DNA of 5,655 nt from Actinomycetes bacterium (GTDB taxonomy: Bacteria; Actinomycetota; Acidimicrobiia; Spongiisociales; UBA5794): contig JAJRYI010000081.1 in assembly GCA_024275815.1 (NCBI GenBank), forward strand, positions 1-5,655. Direction: 5' to 3'. A program made the translations under genes and the position numbers. Below, piece by piece: positions 1-5,655 of the stretch (within the stretch, counting starts at the first letter, position 1; every line of letters begins with the position of its first letter). Under the pieces are notes generated by a model. That model did not search any database. It worked only from the letters and a program-made list of their open reading frames with translations, and was not told the DNA's origin.

Positions 1-71
1 CCACGATCCGAACTCAGGCGCTGAGCGCCGCATGTGGTTGTAACAGTGTGTCGCTACGCCGTTTACGAGAA

Positions 72-99
72 ATGTCGAAGCGGGTCCCCGACCTAGAAT
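72..99 (+). promoter_or_regulatory. Putative promoter of the TetR regulator, predicting a leaderless mRNA
   Basis: A TAGAAT -10 element (94-99) lies 6 bases before the ATG at 106. An ATGTCG -35-like hexamer (72-77) sits 16 bases upstream of it. This geometry would start transcription at or next to the start codon, giving a leaderless mRNA, and no Shine-Dalgarno sequence is visible before the ATG. The hydrolase gene downstream has the same arrangement with identical spacing, which supports the assignment. The -35 match to TTGACA is weak. Overlapping inverted repeats at 13-29 (CTCAG/CTGAG and GGCGC/GCGCC) could be an operator or part of an upstream gene's end; this cannot be decided here. Confidence 0.5.
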
Positions 100-105
100 C
101 GCTTC

Positions 106-732
106 ATGCCACCAAAACGCAAATCGGCTGCTGAGACGCGGCGATCGATCGTGGAATCGACAACCACCCTCATCAGACAAGGCGGAGTCCAGGCACTGAC
201 AGTTTCGTCGATCATGTACCACGCAGGGATATTTCGCACTGCCTTCTACCGTCAGTTCACCGATGTGCATGAGGTCATCGCCGAGATACTCGAGTCGGCT
301 ACGACAGAGTTGATGATGGGTGCTGGTCCATGGCTCACTGATACCGACACTCACGGCACTCCAGAGACGATCACGGCAGCACTCCTCAGTTTCGCAAACG
401 CGTTCCATGCCAACGGTGATCTCCTCAGCGCGCTCGCCGATGCTTCCCGAACGGATGATCGGCTCCACAGAATGTGGCGGTACGGGCTCATCGAAGCGTT
501 CAACTCTGCCGTCTCTCGAGCTATCGCCCAGGACCAGGCCGCCGGCTTCGTACGGCCCGACATCGACCCCATCAGGACAGCCCTCGGCTTGAACCTGATG
601 GACGAAGGAGTCTCCATAGAGTTGCTCGGTGGGCAGGGTGACGGCACCCCCGAGGACTTCGTCGCCATCGTTGGACCCATCTGGACTCACACACTCTTCG
701 GGTCGGTCCCCGGTGCCGGGAGAACCGACTAG
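106..732 (+). CDS. TetR/AcrR-family transcriptional regulator, EthR-like
   Basis: This is a one-component DNA-binding repressor (208 aa) of the TetR family. The N-terminal three-helix domain spans about residues 8-55. Its helix-turn-helix runs from about L31 to F51 and carries the family pattern of an A-G pair (A40-G41) followed by an aromatic F47-Y48-x-x-F51. The C-terminal ligand-binding half resembles Mycobacterium EthR, with NLMDEG at 163-168 matching EthR's NLMNER and PIWTHTLFG at 191-199 matching its HIWVTSIYG. EthR represses a flavin monooxygenase gene; the effector here is unknown. The start is chosen because the TAGAAT box lies just before it and the HTH begins at the usual distance. 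The hydrolase gene follows after 53 bases on the same strand and is the most likely target besides the regulator itself. The family call is firm and the target is inferred. Confidence 0.93.
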   Translation: MPPKRKSAAETRRSIVESTTTLIRQGGVQALTVSSIMYHAGIFRTAFYRQFTDVHEVIAEILESATTELMMGAGPWLTDTDTHGTPETITAALLSFANAFHANGDLLSALADASRTDDRLHRMWRYGLIEAFNSAVSRAIAQDQAAGFVRPDIDPIRTALGLNLMDEGVSIELLGGQGDGTPEDFVAIVGPIWTHTLFGSVPGAGRTD

Positions 733-751
733 ACGCGTCGCGTCGTTGTCC

Positions 752-779
752 CTGTCGGCGAATCGATCCCGGCTACGAT
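752..779 (+). promoter_or_regulatory. Putative promoter of the hydrolase gene, predicting a leaderless mRNA
   Basis: TACGAT (774-779) lies 6 bases before the ATG at 786, and CTGTCG (752-757) sits 16 bases upstream of it. The spacings are the same as at the TetR gene. No Shine-Dalgarno sequence precedes the ATG. A short inverted repeat GACGC/GCGTC (732-736 and 740-744) directly after the tetR stop codon could be an operator half-site pair or a weak hairpin. The hydrolase may therefore have its own promoter rather than relying only on read-through from the regulator gene. Confidence 0.45.
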
Positions 780-785
780 CGGCGG

Positions 786-1745
786 ATGAATATCGATCCA
801 ACACTGTTCACCGATGAGGCCGTGTCCGACGAGACGCGCCAGTTCAACGCCGGCCTCCAGGAGATGCTGCTCGCCGTCCCACCGATGACGTCCTTCGAGC
901 CGGACGAACTCCGCAGGGCCCGTCGCGAGGGAAAGAGCTGGATGGGTCCGATCGTCTACTCCGATCTCGCCCGGACCATCACGATCGACGGGCCGGGTGG
1001 CGATCTCGAACTCCGGGTCATCGATGCGGGCGAATCTGCCGGCGTGTACCTCCACATCCACGGGGGTGGGTGGGTCCTGGGTGCAGCCGATCTCAGCGAC
1101 GTCGGCAACGAGGCCATGGCCCGCGAGGCAGGCGTGACGGTGGTCTCCGTCGAGTACCGTCTCGCTCCCGAACACCCGTACCCCGCCGGTCTCGAGGACT
1201 GCGTCTCCGCTGCGCGTTGGTTGATAGACAACGCTGCCTCCGAGTTCGGAACCGACCGACTCACGATCGGGGGGGAATCCGCCGGTGCGAACCTCGCTGC
1301 TGCGACCCTCCTGAAGATCCGGGACGACACCGGGTACATCGAGTGGGCAGGAGCGAACCTCGTCTACGGCTCCTACCTCCCGCACGGCACACCGTCGGTC
1401 AGACAGTGGTCGACCGAAGGGCTGATCCTCGACCCCAACTCGATGTCCTGGTTCGGAGACAGGTACACCGGAGGGGAACACATTGCAATAGACGACCCGT
1501 ACTTCTCCCCCCTCTACGGTGTCCTCGACGACATGCCGCCCGGCCTCTTCACCGTCGGTACCTGGGATCCCCTCATCGACGACACACTGTTCATGGCGAT
1601 GCGTTGGCTTGCAACGGGCAACGACACTGAACTGGCGATCTATCCGGGAGGTACCCACGCATTCGACGCTTTCCCGACCCAGATCGCCGTGGAGGCCAGA
1701 ACAAGAATGCACGAGTTCATCAAATCCGCAGTACGTAGCACCTGA
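786..1745 (+). CDS. Alpha/beta hydrolase, HSL (hormone-sensitive lipase-like) family esterase
   Basis: This is a probable carboxylesterase of the alpha/beta hydrolase fold-3 (HSL/bacterial family IV) group, 319 aa and full length for the family. The oxyanion-hole motif HGGGW is at residues 92-96. The nucleophile elbow is GESAG at 163-167 with Ser165; most members have GDSAG. The acid is probably Asp261 in DPLIDD (261-266), and the base is His291 in GGTHAF (288-293), so the triad is complete. YRLAPEHPYPA (124-134) is another family hallmark. No signal peptide is visible, so it is probably cytosolic. The natural substrate cannot be read from the sequence; short acyl esters are typical. Its position just downstream of an EthR-like repressor suggests induction by a small hydrophobic compound. 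The 3' end overlaps the likely promoter region of the SRP RNA gene. Confidence 0.95.
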   Translation: MNIDPTLFTDEAVSDETRQFNAGLQEMLLAVPPMTSFEPDELRRARREGKSWMGPIVYSDLARTITIDGPGGDLELRVIDAGESAGVYLHIHGGGWVLGAADLSDVGNEAMAREAGVTVVSVEYRLAPEHPYPAGLEDCVSAARWLIDNAASEFGTDRLTIGGESAGANLAAATLLKIRDDTGYIEWAGANLVYGSYLPHGTPSVRQWSTEGLILDPNSMSWFGDRYTGGEHIAIDDPYFSPLYGVLDDMPPGLFTVGTWDPLIDDTLFMAMRWLATGNDTELAIYPGGTHAFDAFPTQIAVEARTRMHEFIKSAVRST

Positions 1746-1752
1746 TACGTAA

Positions 1753-1758
1753 TACGCT
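1753..1758 (+). promoter_or_regulatory. Candidate -10 element for the SRP RNA gene
   Basis: TACGCT fits the TANNNT pattern and would place transcription start near 1764-1765. There the 5' strand of SRP RNA helix 1 begins (ACCGTGC, 1765-1771). No convincing -35 is visible. The palindrome TACGTA occurs twice just upstream, at 1732-1737 and 1746-1751, the first copy inside the end of the hydrolase gene. The call rests mainly on its fit to the predicted RNA 5' end. Confidence 0.3.
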
Positions 1759-1762
1759 TTCG

Positions 1763-2038
1763 GGACCGTGCTAGGTGGGGCGCTAGGGGTGCCCTCCCTC
1801 CGAAATCCTCTTCATGCGGAGCTGAACTCCCCGCCTGAGGGTGTGAAGCAGTCGGGTCTAGCACCGGTTGTTCGATGCTGACGATGAGTCCTGTAGCGGC
1901 GGAACGTCCGTGAACCGGGTCAGGTCCGGAAGGAAGCAGCCCTAAGCGGGTCGCTCCGGGTGCTGCGGGGGTGCTCATTCGAGTCGATCAGCCGGTTTGC
2001 GCCTTCTGTCGATCATTCGAAGGCGGGGTGCACGGTTT
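1763..2038 (+). ncRNA. ffs: Large (Bacillus-type) signal recognition particle RNA with Alu domain
   Basis: This is the RNA scaffold of the signal recognition particle. It binds Ffh and directs ribosomes making membrane proteins to FtsY and the translocon. The S-domain signature is complete at 1917-1942: GGGTCAGG, a GGAA tetraloop (1928-1931), AGCAGCCC, with GGG 1917-1919 pairing CCC 1940-1942. Upstream is an Alu domain like that of B. subtilis scRNA, with GTGCTAGGTGGGG at 1768-1780 and GGTGCCC at 1788-1794. Two helices can be paired by eye: GGTGGGG 1774-1780 with CCCCGCC 1829-1835, and CTCCG 1798-1802 with CGGAG 1817-1821. The ends close as helix 1, ACCGTGC 1765-1771 with GCACGGT 2030-2036, with G-U pairs able to extend it. 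The central stem includes CCTGTAGC 1890-1897 with GCTGCGGG 1962-1969, and CGGA 1900-1903 with TCCG 1955-1958. Length is about 275 nt, as in Bacillus; exact ends are uncertain by several bases. Many actinobacteria carry only a short 4.5S-type RNA without the Alu part. Confidence 0.93.
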
Positions 2039-2180
2039 ACGCAAGCGATCACGCTCCCACCGCTCGTGTCGGCTCACCCGCACTTGGCTGTTACCCCATC
2101 GCCGCTATCGACCAACGGCTTTCGGTCTACCGATTCGAGGCGCGACATCGCACAGCCTTGGACGGCAACGAGCGCTCGTC

Positions 2181-2197
2181 GGCGGGACCGCCTTTTT
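2181..2197 (+). terminator. Likely Rho-independent terminator downstream of the SRP RNA
   Basis: The short GC-rich hairpin GGCG/CGCC (2181-2184 with 2189-2192, loop GGAC) is followed directly by five T (2193-2197). A perfect 12-base palindrome, ACGAGCGCTCGT (2168-2179), lies immediately upstream and could form a second hairpin. It lies about 140 bases beyond the mature SRP RNA 3' end, so the primary transcript would carry a 3' trailer needing processing. The T tract reaches the stop codon of the convergent methyltransferase gene. On the minus strand no T tract follows, so this is not an evident terminator for that operon. Positions 2041-2180 hold nothing else I can identify. Confidence 0.5.
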
Positions 2198-2841
2198 CAA
2201 CCCGTGTCTGAAGCCGACGGCTTCTTCAGCAATGCTGCCCACACGAAACCCATGGGGCCCAGGCGCCAGGTGTCGACGAGGTCGAGCGGCGTATCCGCAA
2301 GGAGTTCCTCGGGAGGCCCATGCTTGTCGAGGGTGTGGTGCAGATACACGTACTCCTCCCTTGCACCGATGCTCATCCCGGCAAGTGGCAGCACGACCGC
2401 CGTACCTGCACGATGGATCTTGCTCGTGACCGTGCCCGTGGGGCGACCGAGGTCGACGATGCCTGCCATGCCACCGGGTTTGAGGACCCGTGCGATCTCC
2501 TCCATCGTCGTGTCCACAGAGTCGAGGTTCCGGAACACGTACGCGGAGAACACGGCGTCGAACGTCTCATCTTGAAACGGCAGGGCTTCACCCACTGAGA
2601 CCACACGAGCTGAGGCGTCGTTGAACCCGAGCATCTCGATGGCGGGGTCGAGAGCGATGATCTGACGTGGTGCGAAGATCGGGTTGGCTGCCCCGGTGCC
2701 GGCGCCGAGGTCGAGCAGGCGACCCTCAGGAAGTTGGGACACGACGGTCTGTCGCCACTTCTGGTCCTGGCCAAGTGACAGGATCGAGTTGAGCCGGTCG
2801 TATCGGTCGGCGATGTCCCGAAAGACCGTGCCGTTACTCAT
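2197..2841 (-). CDS. ubiE: UbiE/MenG-family quinone methyltransferase (demethylmenaquinone methyltransferase-like)
   Basis: This is a class I SAM-dependent methyltransferase (214 aa). It probably carries out the C-methylation of demethylmenaquinone, the last step of menaquinone synthesis, at the cytoplasmic membrane face. The UbiE signature is seen as YDRLNSILSLGQDQKWR (14-30). SAM-binding motif I is LDLGAGTG (43-50), the acidic residue after strand 2 is Asp65, GEALPFQDETFDAV (84-97) corresponds to motif II, RNL is at 104-106 (RNV in many members), and EEIARVLKPGG is at 114-124. Compared with about 230-250 aa typical of the family, it is short, mainly between motif I and Asp65. The C-terminal YVYLHHTLDKHG replaces the usual Y-x-x-L-x-E-S-x-x-x-F-P region, so the substrate is less certain than the family. 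Its ATG overlaps the serS stop as ATGA, which argues for translational coupling and fixes the start. Confidence 0.88.
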   Translation of the reverse strand: MSNGTVFRDIADRYDRLNSILSLGQDQKWRQTVVSQLPEGRLLDLGAGTGAANPIFAPRQIIALDPAIEMLGFNDASARVVSVGEALPFQDETFDAVFSAYVFRNLDSVDTTMEEIARVLKPGGMAGIVDLGRPTGTVTSKIHRAGTAVVLPLAGMSIGAREEYVYLHHTLDKHGPPEELLADTPLDLVDTWRLGPMGFVWAALLKKPSASDTG

Positions 2842-4097
2842 CCGCGGTCGATCACGTCGAAGCCGGTGTACGGACGAAGTGCCTCGGGGATCGCCACGGT
2901 GCCATCGGCCTGCTGATGGTTCTCCATGATCGCGATCAAGATCCGGCCGACGGCGATCGCTGTGCCGTTGAGCGTGTGAACGAACTCGACGCCCTCCGGT
3001 GTCCGGTGGCGGATCTTGAGTCTTCTCGCCTGATAGTCGGTCGTGTTCGACGTCGACGTGACCTCGCGGTACCTCTCTTGGGATGGGAACCAGGCTTCGA
3101 TGTCGTACTTCTTGGCTGCCGATGCTCCAAGGTCACCGGCGGCAACGTTGACGACGCGGTACGGAAGTTCGAGGCCCTGGAGAAGTTCCTCCTCCCGCTC
3201 GAGGAGGAACTCGTGCTCGTCTCGGGATGCCGACGCGTCCACGAAGGAGAACATCTCGACCTTGTCGAACTGATGTACCCGGAATATCCCTCTCGTGTCC
3301 TTCCCATAGGTACCGGCCTCGCGTCGGAAACACGTCGAGTACCCGGCGTACCGGATCGGGACGGTGTCCTCATCGAAGATCTCTTCGGCGTGGAACGCCG
3401 CGAGCGGTACCTCTGAGGTTCCCACGAGGTACAGGTCGTCTTCAGGGACCGAGTACACCTGCTCGGCATCACCGGGGAAGAAGCCGGTGCCGTAGAGAGC
3501 CTGTTCTCGCACGAGGACAGGGGGGATGACCGGTGTGAACCCGTGCCCCATGAGGTTGTCCATCGCGTAACGTACGAGCGCGAACTCGACGATCGCGAGC
3601 TTGCCGAGGATGAACCCGAATCTCGATCCCGAGACCTTCGCTGCACGCTCGACATCGAGAACCCCGAGTTCGGATCCGAGCTCGACGTGGTCCTTGGCCT
3701 CGAAGGGGAACGTCGGCGGCTCACCGAACCGGCTGATCTCGACGGCATCTTCCTCCTCGAGGCCATCGGCAGCCGTCGGATCCGTCATGTTGGGGAGCAC
3801 AACCCACATGGCTGTGAACTCCTCGTCGAGCGCGTCCGCCTCCCCAAGGAGCTCCTTGTACCGATCCGAGATACTGCCGGCCTCTACGATCGCTGCTTGT
3901 CTCTCATCTCCCGACAGAGACGAGATCGACTTGCCGATCACCTTCTGTTTCGCCCTCAGCTCCTCGGCCTGGCTACGCACTGCCCTTCGCTGCTGATCGA
4001 GCGCCACAAGATGGTCGAGGTCGATCTCGACGCCGCGACGTGCAAGGGACCGCTCGAGTTCATCGGGTCGCTCTCTGAGAATGGTGATGTCGATCAT
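2838..4097 (-). CDS. serS: Seryl-tRNA synthetase
   Basis: This is the cytosolic class II aminoacyl-tRNA synthetase (419 aa, normal bacterial length) that charges tRNA-Ser, and tRNA-Sec where present, with serine. The N-terminal long-arm coiled coil that grips the tRNA-Ser variable arm spans about residues 28-100 and ends in VVLPNMTDP. The catalytic domain follows. The serine-site TSE is at 227-229, motif 2 runs over 255-281 with FRREAG (257-262) and the ATP-contacting arginines, and motif 3 is NGTAIAVGR (377-385) with the invariant Arg385. GFFPGD (205-210) and YREVTSTSN (343-351) are also typical. It is complete, with no sign of degeneration. Its start is 10 bases downstream of the DUF4446 stop and lacks a clear Shine-Dalgarno site, suggesting expression from the upstream operon. 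Its stop overlaps the ubiE start by 4 bases. Confidence 0.99.
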   Translation of the reverse strand: MIDITILRERPDELERSLARRGVEIDLDHLVALDQQRRAVRSQAEELRAKQKVIGKSISSLSGDERQAAIVEAGSISDRYKELLGEADALDEEFTAMWVVLPNMTDPTAADGLEEEDAVEISRFGEPPTFPFEAKDHVELGSELGVLDVERAAKVSGSRFGFILGKLAIVEFALVRYAMDNLMGHGFTPVIPPVLVREQALYGTGFFPGDAEQVYSVPEDDLYLVGTSEVPLAAFHAEEIFDEDTVPIRYAGYSTCFRREAGTYGKDTRGIFRVHQFDKVEMFSFVDASASRDEHEFLLEREEELLQGLELPYRVVNVAAGDLGASAAKKYDIEAWFPSQERYREVTSTSNTTDYQARRLKIRHRTPEGVEFVHTLNGTAIAVGRILIAIMENHQQADGTVAIPEALRPYTGFDVIDRG

Positions 4098-4107
4098 GGT
4101 TGAGAGG

Positions 4108-4554
4108 TTACCGACCCAAGGCGCGGTCGACTGCTGCCTGCTCTTCGGGGGAGAGTTCCTCGACTCCTGAGCCTGAGCGGACTTCCTTCGCGAAGAAAAC
4201 GGTGTCGACTCGAGACGTCAGCAGGGAGATGACGAGACCATCCCCGCGTTGGTTGAGCAGCGCGATCGAACGTGACTGGTTCCCGACGATGTTGCTGAAA
4301 GCGTCGTACGCCACGACACCCACGTAACTGATCGCGTACGGAAGCCTTCCCTCGAGATCCTCGACCCTGGCCGTGAACTCTCTGATCGTCGCTTCGTTGG
4401 CGATCGTTCTCTGGTCGACTGCCTGAAGCACCGCAATGACGTTGCCGTCCTCGGGTACAGCATCCACCTTCTTCCTGATGGCCTGCAACTGAATCGCCTG
4501 CCAGATGGCCAGGATGACGACCAGGACGGCCACGACGATGAGCGCCACGCTCAT
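4108..4554 (-). CDS. DUF4446-family membrane-anchored protein
   Basis: This is a small protein (148 aa) of unknown function. The N-terminus is one hydrophobic membrane segment at about residues 3-20, followed by a predicted coiled-coil or helical stretch rich in charged residues (about 24-70). The C-terminal globular core (about 76-128) is the part I recognise as DUF4446. Its pattern is VGVVAYDAF (78-86), SIALLNQRGDGLVISLLTSR (96-115) and AKEVRSG (122-128), followed by an acidic tail with a family-like LSPEEQ (134-139). From memory, the family is common in Clostridia and some actinobacteria and can occur beside serS, as here. The gene starts inside the stop codon of the upstream membrane-protein gene (ATGA overlap) and ends 10 bases before serS. 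Function is not known; a single-pass anchor with a soluble C-terminal domain is all that can be inferred. Confidence 0.88.
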   Translation of the reverse strand: MSVALIVVAVLVVILAIWQAIQLQAIRKKVDAVPEDGNVIAVLQAVDQRTIANEATIREFTARVEDLEGRLPYAISYVGVVAYDAFSNIVGNQSRSIALLNQRGDGLVISLLTSRVDTVFFAKEVRSGSGVEELSPEEQAAVDRALGR

Positions 4555-5555
4555 GACTCAGCGTTCCAGATGAATACGAGCTCCCACACGTTGTTCTCCG
4601 CGTCGATGTCGTCTTGGATCGTCACCGTCAGCTTGGCTTGATACAAGCCACCGGCAGTGATCTCGAGGTTGTCGAACAACACCGTAGTCGAAGCACCAGC
4701 GACAAGGCCATCGACGACGCTCGAGCGCGTGACCACGACGTCGCTGTTGATCTCGAACACTTCGAGGTCGACTGCGATCCTGGTTTCGTCCTCGTTGCCG
4801 ACGTTCGTCACGAGGGCGTTGATCGCGATCTTGTCGGAGAACGGGACGATCGGCACACCCGCCCTGTCCCCGACGGGTGTGGGCTCGATCATCCCCGTCA
4901 CCGAGACGTCCCTGTGCGGGGAGAGGGAGTATGCGGCCTGGATACGCAACACGAGATTCGTCGCACTGAACCGCAGCGGGTCGGCTTCCGTTGGAGCGAT
5001 GTAGGCAATGGAAGGGAAATCCGGGAGGTCGGCATCTACGGGAACGTCGACCAGCGACTTCTTGAACAGCGCGTAGGCAGCATCACCCACCCGCAACTGA
5101 TCGAGGGATGCCTGCAGTTCGGCTACCGCCGTGTCGACGATCTCGCCGTCCATGATCCCGAGGATCACTCGTTCGGCTTCCGTGGCTCCGTCGAGCCACG
5201 AGGCAGTTGCTGTGGCCAGCGTCCCGTAGGAAGGCCCGATCGATGATGGCACGTCAACCGCCAGCAACCCATCGGCCTCTGTCGCCGCTTCGACGACCGC
5301 GTCGAGGCGGCGGGTGAGATCCTGGCGGGTCACGACACCTATCGAGGCGAGCACTTCACCGAAAGCGACCGATGAGACCTCATGGATACCGCTGACTTCC
5401 TCTGCAGCAGAGAAGAACTCGACGGTGCTGCGTTGCTCGGTCTGGCGCGACGCGACGACCGCGATCAACGCGATGATCACAGCCAGAGAAGAAGCGATCA
5501 ACAGCCAGCGGCGAGTCTTGGAACGTCGAGCTGACCGGTAGGGCGGATACGCCAT
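4551..5555 (-). CDS. Single-pass membrane protein of unknown function with C-terminal Ig-like (CARDB-type) domain
   Basis: I do not recognise a named family over the whole 334 aa. A basic N-terminus (RSARRSKTRR, 7-16) precedes one hydrophobic segment at about 17-36, so the rest should lie outside the membrane (positive-inside rule). This could be a signal anchor or an uncleaved signal peptide; no lipobox is seen. Residues about 45-170 are mostly alpha-helical in character, with conserved-looking acidic and alanine-rich stretches. Residues about 215-332 look like a beta-sandwich: they contain ALVTNVGNEDE (247-257) and end with a TIQDDIDAENN turn (312-322), the layout of CARDB-type domains. The start lies 2 bases from the tRNA-Leu 3' end with no Shine-Dalgarno site. 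The stop overlaps the DUF4446 start as ATGA, so the two are probably translated together and may act together at the membrane. Confidence 0.82.
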   Translation of the reverse strand: MAYPPYRSARRSKTRRWLLIASSLAVIIALIAVVASRQTEQRSTVEFFSAAEEVSGIHEVSSVAFGEVLASIGVVTRQDLTRRLDAVVEAATEADGLLAVDVPSSIGPSYGTLATATASWLDGATEAERVILGIMDGEIVDTAVAELQASLDQLRVGDAAYALFKKSLVDVPVDADLPDFPSIAYIAPTEADPLRFSATNLVLRIQAAYSLSPHRDVSVTGMIEPTPVGDRAGVPIVPFSDKIAINALVTNVGNEDETRIAVDLEVFEINSDVVVTRSSVVDGLVAGASTTVLFDNLEITAGGLYQAKLTVTIQDDIDAENNVWELVFIWNAES

Positions 5556-5557
5556 CG

Positions 5558-5641
<84 letters not shown>

Positions 5642-5655
5642 GGAACCCGGAAGGC

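Noticed and set aside
13..29. Overlapping inverted repeats as a terminator of an upstream gene
   Set aside because: No T tract follows and the upstream context is outside the window; too weak for a feature call.
729..1712. Long minus-strand open frame (327 codons) opposite the hydrolase gene
   Set aside because: It is a shadow of the hydrolase coding strand. The plus-strand frame has a full catalytic triad, while the minus product shows no recognisable domain.
1880..1970. A short 4.5S-type SRP RNA as the whole gene
   Set aside because: The Alu helices at 1774-1835 and the end-closing helix 1765-1771/2030-2036 show that the RNA is the large form.
2210..2224. Hairpin GAAGCC/GGCTTC as terminator of the minus-strand operon
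   Set aside because: It lies inside the last codons of ubiE and no T tract follows on the minus strand; probably chance.
1971..2575. Overlapping plus-strand open frames across the SRP RNA 3' part, the intergenic region and the ubiE gene
   Set aside because: They run through the structured SRP RNA and antisense to a clear methyltransferase, have no family motif or promoter, and are expected by chance in G+C-rich DNA.
3543..4103. Plus-strand open frame of 186 codons opposite serS
   Set aside because: It is antisense to conserved SerRS sequence and its product has no recognisable features.
4614..5246. Plus-strand open frame of 210 codons opposite the membrane-protein gene
   Set aside because: The minus-strand product has a membrane segment, a beta domain and coupled overlap with its neighbour. 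The plus product is a charged low-information sequence typical of a shadow frame.

Overview
This is a G+C-rich (roughly 60% by eye) bacterial chromosomal window made almost entirely of housekeeping and metabolic genes. An EthR-like TetR regulator, a DUF4446 protein, a UbiE/MenG-type quinone methyltransferase, a tRNA without encoded CCA and start codons lacking Shine-Dalgarno sites together suggest a deep-branching member of Actinomycetota (for example Acidimicrobiia). That placement is inference, and the SRP RNA described below is unusual for it.

Layout. Positions 1-105 hold the upstream region of a TetR/EthR-like regulator (106-732, +). A 53-base gap then leads to an HSL-family alpha/beta hydrolase (786-1745, +). 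Both starts share the same apparent promoter geometry: TGTCG, 16 bases, TANNAT, 6 bases, ATG, which predicts leaderless mRNAs. From about 1763 to 2038 (+) lies a complete large (Bacillus-type) signal recognition particle RNA with an Alu domain, a long central helix and the GGAA-loop S domain. A likely Rho-independent terminator follows at 2181-2197.

Everything right of 2197 is on the minus strand and reads leftward: tRNA-Leu(CAG) (5641-5558), a membrane-anchored protein of unknown function (5555-4551), a DUF4446 membrane protein (4554-4108), seryl-tRNA synthetase serS (4097-2838) and a UbiE-family methyltransferase (2841-2197). Spacings are 2 nt, a 4-nt ATGA overlap, 10 nt and another ATGA overlap, so this looks like a single transcription unit that converges on the SRP RNA gene.

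The window joins translation (tRNA-Leu, SerRS), protein targeting (SRP RNA), menaquinone synthesis and two uncharacterised envelope proteins, next to a small regulator-esterase module. I see no mobile element, CRISPR array, toxin-antitoxin pair or defence system. The points most worth checking are the large SRP RNA, the open reading frame starting 2 nt after a tRNA, and the conserved but uncharacterised membrane pair upstream of serS.
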